Part shown: positions 59,217-64,000 of the stretch, piece after piece | Layout of the letters: each line of letters opens with the position of its first letter | Numbering within the stretch: position 1 is the stretch's first letter | Assembly: GCF_014639875.1 (NCBI RefSeq) | Contig: NZ_BMGD01000002.1 | Location: 620,001-684,000 of the forward strand | Direction: 5' to 3' | Length of the DNA stretch: 64,000 nucleotides | DNA from: Blastomonas aquatica | GTDB lineage: Bacteria; Pseudomonadota; Alphaproteobacteria; Sphingomonadales; Sphingomonadaceae | Notes under the pieces: generated by a model | The model's input: the letters and a program-made list of their open reading frames with translations, nothing else | Told to the model about the DNA's origin: nothing | Databases searched by the model: none | Program-made: the position numbers and the translations under genes

Positions 59217-59883
59217 GGCCGTCATCCATCTTGCCGACGTCCGCCGCAGCTTTGCGCAGGGCGGGGTCACCATTGATGTGCTCAAGGGGATCAATCTGGC
59301 GGTTCAGCCCGGAGAGATCGTTGGGCTGCTCGGACCGTCGGGCTCTGGCAAATCGACGCTGCTGCAGGCGGTGGGCTTGCTCGAGGGCGGGTTCACCGGC
59401 TCGATACGCATCGCCAGCGAGGAAGCCGCCAACCTTTCGAGCAACGGCCGCACGTTGCTGCGCAAGACGGCCCTGGGGTTCATCTACCAGTTTCACCACC
59501 TGCTTCCCGATTTCACCGCGCGCGAGAATGTCGTGCTGCCCCAGCTGATCATGGGCAAGACCCGTGATGAGGCTGCAGAGCGTGCTGACCAGCTGCTTTC
59601 GCGGCTGGGTCTTGGCCAGCGGCTCGACCACCGGCCCAGCCAATTGTCTGGCGGGGAACAGCAACGGGTTGCCGTCGCCCGGGCACTGGCCAACCGTCCA
59701 AAGGTCGTTCTGGCCGACGAACCGACCGGAAATCTGGACGAGGCGACCGCCGACATAGTGTTCGCAGAGTTCCTCCATCTTGTAAGGGAGGAAGGCAGCG
59801 CGGCATTGGTGGCCACCCATAACGAAAGACTGGCCACGCGCATGGACCGGGTTGTCCGCCTGCACGATGGAAGGATCGCATGA
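59209..59883 (+). CDS. lolD: Lipoprotein-releasing ABC transporter ATP-binding protein LolD
   Basis: 224 residues. Walker A is [14 protein letters not shown], the Q-loop is [16 protein letters not shown], the signature is [15 protein letters not shown] and Walker B is [15 protein letters not shown], with the H-loop in VATHNERLA. It powers LolC. The ATG lies inside the last codons of lolC, and its stop overlaps the glutathione peroxidase start by ATGA. Confidence 0.97.
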   Translation: MSEAVIHLADVRRSFAQGGVTIDVLKGINLAVQPGEIVGLLGPSGSGKSTLLQAVGLLEGGFTGSIRIASEEAANLSSNGRTLLRKTALGFIYQFHHLLPDFTARENVVLPQLIMGKTRDEAAERADQLLSRLGLGQRLDHRPSQLSGGEQQRVAVARALANRPKVVLADEPTGNLDEATADIVFAEFLHLVREEGSAALVATHNERLATRMDRVVRLHDGRIA

Positions 59884-60356
59884 CCGTTTTTGATTTCAAC
59901 ATGCCGTTGCCCGATGGCAGCAGCAAACCCCTCACCGATTATGAAGGCAAGGTGCTCCTGATCGTCAACACCGCGTCGAAATGCGGTTTTACCCCGCAAT
60001 ATGAAGGGCTTGAGGCGCTGCACCGCGAATTGGGCGACCGCGGGTTCGAGGTGCTGGGCTATCCCTGCAATCAGTTTGGTGCGCAGGAACCGGGCGATGC
60101 CGAGGAAATCAAGAACTTCTGCTCGCTGACCTATGACGTCACCTTTCCGCTGTCGAAGAAGATCGCGGTCAATGGCGAAGAGGCCGATCCGTTGTGGAAA
60201 TACCTCAAGAGCCAGCAGGCCGGCCTGATGGGCAGCCGGACGATCAAATGGAACTTCACCAAGTTCCTGGTCGATCGCAAGGGCAATGTGGTGGCGCGCT
60301 ATGGATCGATGATCAAGCCCGAGCAATTGAAGGCGGATATCGAAAAGTTGCTGTAA
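59880..60356 (+). CDS. Glutathione peroxidase family protein
   Basis: 158 residues. The catalytic Cys35 is in [16 protein letters not shown]; the Gln and Trp of the GPx tetrad are in [12 protein letters not shown] and [10 protein letters not shown]. Cys rather than selenocysteine indicates a thioredoxin- or glutathione-dependent peroxidase. It reduces organic and hydrogen peroxides. Its start overlaps the lolD stop (ATGA), an unexpected operon partner for lipoprotein export. Confidence 0.96.
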   Translation: MTVFDFNMPLPDGSSKPLTDYEGKVLLIVNTASKCGFTPQYEGLEALHRELGDRGFEVLGYPCNQFGAQEPGDAEEIKNFCSLTYDVTFPLSKKIAVNGEEADPLWKYLKSQQAGLMGSRTIKWNFTKFLVDRKGNVVARYGSMIKPEQLKADIEKLL

Positions 60357-60393
60357 CGGGTTAACGATAGCGGCCGAATGGCAAAGTGTCGTG

Positions 60394-60462
60394 TTCCGGC
60401 GAAAGCCGGAATCCAGAGCGTCGTGGTGCAATCTGGCTCCTGGACTCCGGCTTTCGCCGGAG
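60394..60462. repeat. REP-like inverted pair after the glutathione peroxidase gene
   Basis: Two units, TTCCGGCGAAAGCCGGAATC (from 60394) and ACTCCGGCTTTCGCCGGAG (ending about 60462), face each other, each being itself palindromic around CGAAAG/CTTTCG. CCAG/CTGG continues the dyad inward. A REPIN-like structure of a type common in proteobacteria. It differs in sequence from the repeat family near carA. Confidence 0.85.
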
Positions 60463-60513
60463 AACGGCTAGGGTAAATCGCGCGAATCACCGCACTAGCA
60501 GGACAGTTCCCCT

Positions 60514-60852
60514 ATGATCGAAGCCATCAGCACCTGGGCGAATGAACTTGGGGCGCAGTATGGCGTCAACCCGTGGATCTTCGCCTCGATCTATGTCGGC
60601 GCGATCCCGCTGTTCCTCGCCAGTATTGCCTGGCTGGTGCGCAACGCGCGCGCTGGCAAACCGACGCTGCTGCCGGTGATGTGTGCAGGCGCGTGCTTCG
60701 TCTCCGCCTATGTCTATCTGGCGATCGTCGGCAAGGATATCCCGCTTTGGGTGTGGTTCTTCCTCGGCGCGCTGATCTTCTACGGTATCTGGTCGACGGT
60801 GCGCGATGTCCGGCGCAAGATTGCCGCGCAGGATTTATCCACCGGCGAGTGA
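60514..60852 (+). CDS. Small membrane protein of unknown function
   Basis: 112 residues with three hydrophobic helices (about 21-43, 55-72 and 75-93) and a short basic cytoplasmic tail (RRKIAAQDLSTGE). I recognise no family. Its ATG has AGGACAG about 9 bases upstream. It lies between the REP pair and dnaE, 42 bases before dnaE's ATG, so it may be transcribed with dnaE. Confidence 0.65.
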   Translation: MIEAISTWANELGAQYGVNPWIFASIYVGAIPLFLASIAWLVRNARAGKPTLLPVMCAGACFVSAYVYLAIVGKDIPLWVWFFLGALIFYGIWSTVRDVRRKIAAQDLSTGE

Positions 60853-60894
60853 TCCCGCTTTCCAGAATCGCGGCAAAGGCGATAGCAATTCCCC

Positions 60895-63800
60895 ATGGCC
60901 TATGAACCCTTCGTCCCGCTTCGCGTGTTCTCGGCATACACCATGCTCGAAGGCGCGATTGAGCCCAAGGCGATTGCAAAGACCGCACACGCGCGCGGAT
61001 TTCCGGCGATCGCGCTAGCCGATCGCAACGGCCTGTACGCCGGGATGCCCTTTGCCGAAGGGTGCTTCGAAGGTGGAATCCAGCCGGTCATCGGCACGCT
61101 GCTGTGCGTCGCCCGTCCCGATGTCGGAGGACCGGTGCCGGTGCTCGACTGGATCGCGCTGTATGCGCAGAACGCCGCCGGCTATGACAATCTGTGTGAT
61201 CTGGTGTCGCACGCACATCTCGATCGCCCGCTTGAGCTTCCCGCCCACGTCCCGTTCGAGCGTCTCGAAGGCCGCACCGAGGGCGTGATTGCACTGACCG
61301 CAGGCGGCGAGGGTGCGCTTACGCGGTTGCTCGCCGCCGGACAGTCTGACGCTGCAGAGGCGTATTGCGACCGGCTGCAGGCCTTGTTTGGCGACCGGCT
61401 GTATATCGAACTGTGCCGCCGGGGTGAGGAGGCCGAGACCCTGGCCGAGACCGCTCTGCTGGATCTGGCCTATGCACGCAACCTGCCGATCGTCGCCACC
61501 AACCCCGCATGCTATTCTGACCCCGGCTTCCACGCCGCGCATGATGCAATGCTCTGCATTGCGCGCGGCGAATATGTCGGCGCGGCCAACCGCGAACGCA
61601 GCTCGCCCGAGGCCTGGATCAAGTCCGCGCCAATGATGCGCGAATTGTTCAGCGATCTACCTGAGGCTTTGGTCAACACGATGGTCGTGGCGCAACGCTG
61701 CGCCTTCGCGCCGCCCAAGCGCAAGCCGATCCTGCCCAGCCTGGCAGGCGACCTCGAGGGCGAGGCCGCACAGTTGCGCGCGGATGCGTTCGCAGGGCTC
61801 GAGATGCGGCTGTCGACGTACACCGACCAGAGCGAGGAAGAGCGCAAGGCGTATTTCGAGCGGCTCGAGTTCGAGGTCAACGTCATCGTCGGAATGGGCT
61901 TTCCCGGCTATTTCCTGATCGTTGCCGATTTCATCAAATGGGCCAAGGATCACAACATTCCGGTGGGGCCGGGGCGTGGTTCGGGCGCAGGCTCGGTTGT
62001 CGCCTGGGCGCTGACGATCACCGACCTTGATCCGATCAAGCTGGGGCTGCTGTTCGAGCGTTTCCTCAACCCCGAACGCGTCTCGATGCCCGACTTCGAT
62101 ATCGACTTCTGCGAAACGCGGCGCGGCGAGGTGATCCGCTACGTTCAGGCGAAATACGGCCGCGATCATGTCGCGCAGATCATCACCTTCGGGAAGTTGA
62201 AGGCACGCGCGGTGCTGCGCGATACCGGCCGTGTGCTGCAGATGGGCTATGGCCGCATCGATGGCCTGTGCAAGCTGGTCCCCAACCACCCCACCGACCC
62301 GTGGAAGCTCGACCGCGCGCTCGCCGGCGTCGAGGAACTCCGGCACCAGTATCGCGACGATGCCGAGGTCAAGCGGCTGTTCGATCTGGCGATGCAGCTC
62401 GAAGGCCTGCCGCGGCACAGCTCCACCCATGCTGCCGGCGTCGTCATCGGCGACCGTCCGCTGGCGCAATTGGTGCCTTTGTACCGCGATCCGCGTTCGG
62501 ACATGCCGGTGACCCAGTTCGACATGAAATATGTCGAGACCGCGGGGCTGGTGAAGTTCGACTTTCTGGGATTGAAGACGCTGTCGGTGCTGCACAAGGC
62601 GACCGAGATGCTCTGCCGTCGCGGCATCACGGTCGATCTGAGCACATTACCCTGGGATGATGCTGGCGTTTACGAGCTGCTCAAGCGCGGCGACACCGTC
62701 GGCGTGTTCCAGCTCGAATCCGAAGGTATGCGCCGCACGCTGGCGCAGGTGAAGCCGACCGCATTCGGCGACATCATCGCGCTGGTCTCGCTCTACCGCC
62801 CTGGCCCGATGGACAACATTCCAAGCTTCGGCGCGCGCAAGAATGGCCGCGAGACGATCACCTATCCGCACCCCTTGCTTGAGGATATCCTCAAGGAAAC
62901 CTACGGCATCATCGTCTATCAGGAACAGGTGATGCAGGCAGCCCAGGTGCTCGCAGGCTATTCGCTCGGCGATGCCGACCTTTTGCGCCGCGCGATGGGC
63001 AAAAAGATCAAGGCCGAGATGGACCAGCAGCGCGGCCGCTTCGTCGAAGGCGCTGGCCGCAACAACATTGATACCAAGAAGGCCAACGAACTGTTCGACT
63101 TGATCGACAAGTTCGCCGGCTATGGCTTCAACAAGAGCCACGCTGCGGCCTATGCGCTGCTTGCGTATCAGACCGCGTGGGTGAAGGCGCATTATCCGCA
63201 CGAGTTCTACGCAGCGTCGATGTGCTTCGACATGCACCAGAGCGAGAAGCTCAACATTTTCGTCGACGATATGCGCCGGATGGGTGTGGTGTGCCTGCCG
63301 CCATGCATCAACGCCAGCGAAGCTGAGTTCTCGGTCGAGGAGACGGCAGATGGCCTTGCGGTACGTTATGCGCTGGCAGGCCTCAAGAACGTCGGCGAGA
63401 AGGCGATGGAGGCGGTGGTCGCCTCGCGCGTTGCCGGCGGCGCGTTCGCCTCGCTGGGCGAGTTCGCCGACCGGGTCGATGCCGGCCTCGTCAACAAGCG
63501 TCAGATCGAGAGCCTGGCTGCAGCAGGCGCCTTTGACGGCTTCGAGATCGAGCGCTCGGCGGTGCATGGGGGCGCGGACATGGTGTTGGCGGTGGCGGCC
63601 GACGCGCATCGTCAGCGGACCAGCGGGCAGGGCGGCCTGTTTGGCGATGTCCAGCAGCCCGGCCAGTCGCTGCGGCTGCCCGCATCCAAGCCCTGGGCGA
63701 TGGGCGAACGGATGACCCGCGAGCGCGACGCGTTCGGCTTCTTCTTCTCCGCGCACCCGGTCACCGAATTTGCCGCAACCGCGCGGTCGCAGGGGGCGCG

Positions 63801-64000
63801 CCCCTATCAGCAGGTGCTCGAAACGATGGATGTCCGCGTCGGCGACCGCAAGACCGCCAAGATCGCGGCGCTGGTCGAAGGCTGCAACCGACGCCAGAGC
63901 AAGCGCGGCAACGCCTTTGTGATGGTCGACCTGTCGGACGAAAGCGGCCAGTTCTCGGCCAGTTCGTTCGATGACGATATCGTCGCGGCCATGCCCGAAT
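60895..64000 (+). CDS. dnaE: DNA polymerase III alpha subunit DnaE, N-terminal 1035 residues (runs off window)
   Basis: The frame stays open to the end of the window. The start MAYEPFVPLRVFSAYTMLEG has AAAGGC about 18 bases upstream only, so the start is by homology. Polymerase motifs are GPGRGSGAGSVVAWALTITD, the catalytic PDFDIDFCETRRGEV and SLYRPGPMDNIPSF, plus KSHAAAYALLAYQTA. The OB-fold region begins near the end. The N-terminal PHP domain has FVPLRVFS where active PHP proteins have HLRVHS, so the metal-binding His residues are missing and proofreading must come from a separate DnaQ. It is the replicative polymerase. Confidence 0.98.
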   Translation, partial: MAYEPFVPLRVFSAYTMLEGAIEPKAIAKTAHARGFPAIALADRNGLYAGMPFAEGCFEGGIQPVIGTLLCVARPDVGGPVPVLDWIALYAQNAAGYDNLCDLVSHAHLDRPLELPAHVPFERLEGRTEGVIALTAGGEGALTRLLAAGQSDAAEAYCDRLQALFGDRLYIELCRRGEEAETLAETALLDLAYARNLPIVATNPACYSDPGFHAAHDAMLCIARGEYVGAANRERSSPEAWIKSAPMMRELFSDLPEALVNTMVVAQRCAFAPPKRKPILPSLAGDLEGEAAQLRADAFAGLEMRLSTYTDQSEEERKAYFERLEFEVNVIVGMGFPGYFLIVADFIKWAKDHNIPVGPGRGSGAGSVVAWALTITDLDPIKLGLLFERFLNPERVSMPDFDIDFCETRRGEVIRYVQAKYGRDHVAQIITFGKLKARAVLRDTGRVLQMGYGRIDGLCKLVPNHPTDPWKLDRALAGVEELRHQYRDDAEVKRLFDLAMQLEGLPRHSSTHAAGVVIGDRPLAQLVPLYRDPRSDMPVTQFDMKYVETAGLVKFDFLGLKTLSVLHKATEMLCRRGITVDLSTLPWDDAGVYELLKRGDTVGVFQLESEGMRRTLAQVKPTAFGDIIALVSLYRPGPMDNIPSFGARKNGRETITYPHPLLEDILKETYGIIVYQEQVMQAAQVLAGYSLGDADLLRRAMGKKIKAEMDQQRGRFVEGAGRNNIDTKKANELFDLIDKFAGYGFNKSHAAAYALLAYQTAWVKAHYPHEFYAASMCFDMHQSEKLNIFVDDMRRMGVVCLPPCINASEAEFSVEETADGLAVRYALAGLKNVGEKAMEAVVASRVAGGAFASLGEFADRVDAGLVNKRQIESLAAAGAFDGFEIERSAVHGGADMVLAVAADAHRQRTSGQGGLFGDVQQPGQSLRLPASKPWAMGERMTRERDAFGFFFSAHPVTEFAATARSQGARPYQQVLETMDVRVGDRKTAKIAALVEGCNRRQSKRGNAFVMVDLSDESGQFSASSFDDDIVAAMPE

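Overview
The window is GC-rich chromosomal DNA that reads as an alphaproteobacterium of the Sphingomonadaceae (Sphingopyxis/Blastomonas-like). The support is the rpoD-dnaG-GIY-YIG-yqeY/carA-carB-greA neighbourhood, a pyruvate dehydrogenase E1 beta with an N-terminal lipoyl domain, a LexA box of the alphaproteobacterial GTTC-N7-GTTC type, EcfG-like promoters (GGAAC-N17-CGT), and a TonB-dependent receptor. Almost everything is chromosomal housekeeping; there is no prophage, intact IS element or CRISPR array.

Layout. 1-5.6 kb: 3' end of a NamZ/DUF1343 gene, a baeRF-type protein, a TonB-dependent receptor, a DUF3008 protein, a decayed antitoxin and an AT-richer ORFan. 5.6-17.3 kb: rpoD, dnaG, a GIY-YIG nuclease gene and yqeY on the minus strand, then carA, an rraB-like gene, carB, greA and a rhomboid protease on the plus strand. 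17.3-23.6 kb: DUF4170, a YqjD/YqjE-like envelope-stress operon, then eno, ftsB, pdhA and pdhB. 23.6-31.2 kb: three Tad pilus-type genes, a squalene-synthase-like protein, an EF-hand protein, trmFO, a YhhN-family protein and an AbrB/Doc toxin-antitoxin pair. 31.2-43.6 kb: gyrA, an SDR, yaaA, a TPR protein, an Lrp regulator, an atypical histidine kinase, a polysaccharide deacetylase, tRNA-Ile2(CAU), and an exported amine oxidase followed by an exported RidA. 43.8-52.3 kb: tRNA-Pro(UGG), lexA, and a seven-gene chain ppiD-trpE-trpG-trpD-trpC-moaC-moeA joined by six start/stop overlaps. 52.5-64 kb: tpiA, secG, pyrG, a Crp-family regulator, hsp20 with an RNA thermometer, lolC-lolD-gpx, a small membrane protein and the 5' part of dnaE.

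The most unusual signal is a cluster of palindromic repeats (core GTCCCTCGAC...CTCGGGACAAACGG) within 1.8 kb. Two inverted copies bracket the small GIY-YIG nuclease gene, one of them coding for its C-terminal tail. A third, head-to-head copy lies in frame inside carA. This resembles REP/RAYT and Rickettsia palindromic-element biology, with a GIY-YIG nuclease in place of a transposase. Other regulatory structures are: a predicted leaderless, self-regulated TA promoter and a Doc toxin whose catalytic His reads as Arg; a ROSE-type thermometer plus sigma-32-like promoter on hsp20; a perfect LexA box on lexA; and a 16-bp Crp-type dyad before the Crp-family gene.

All assignments come from reading sequence and remembered family features; no database search was run.
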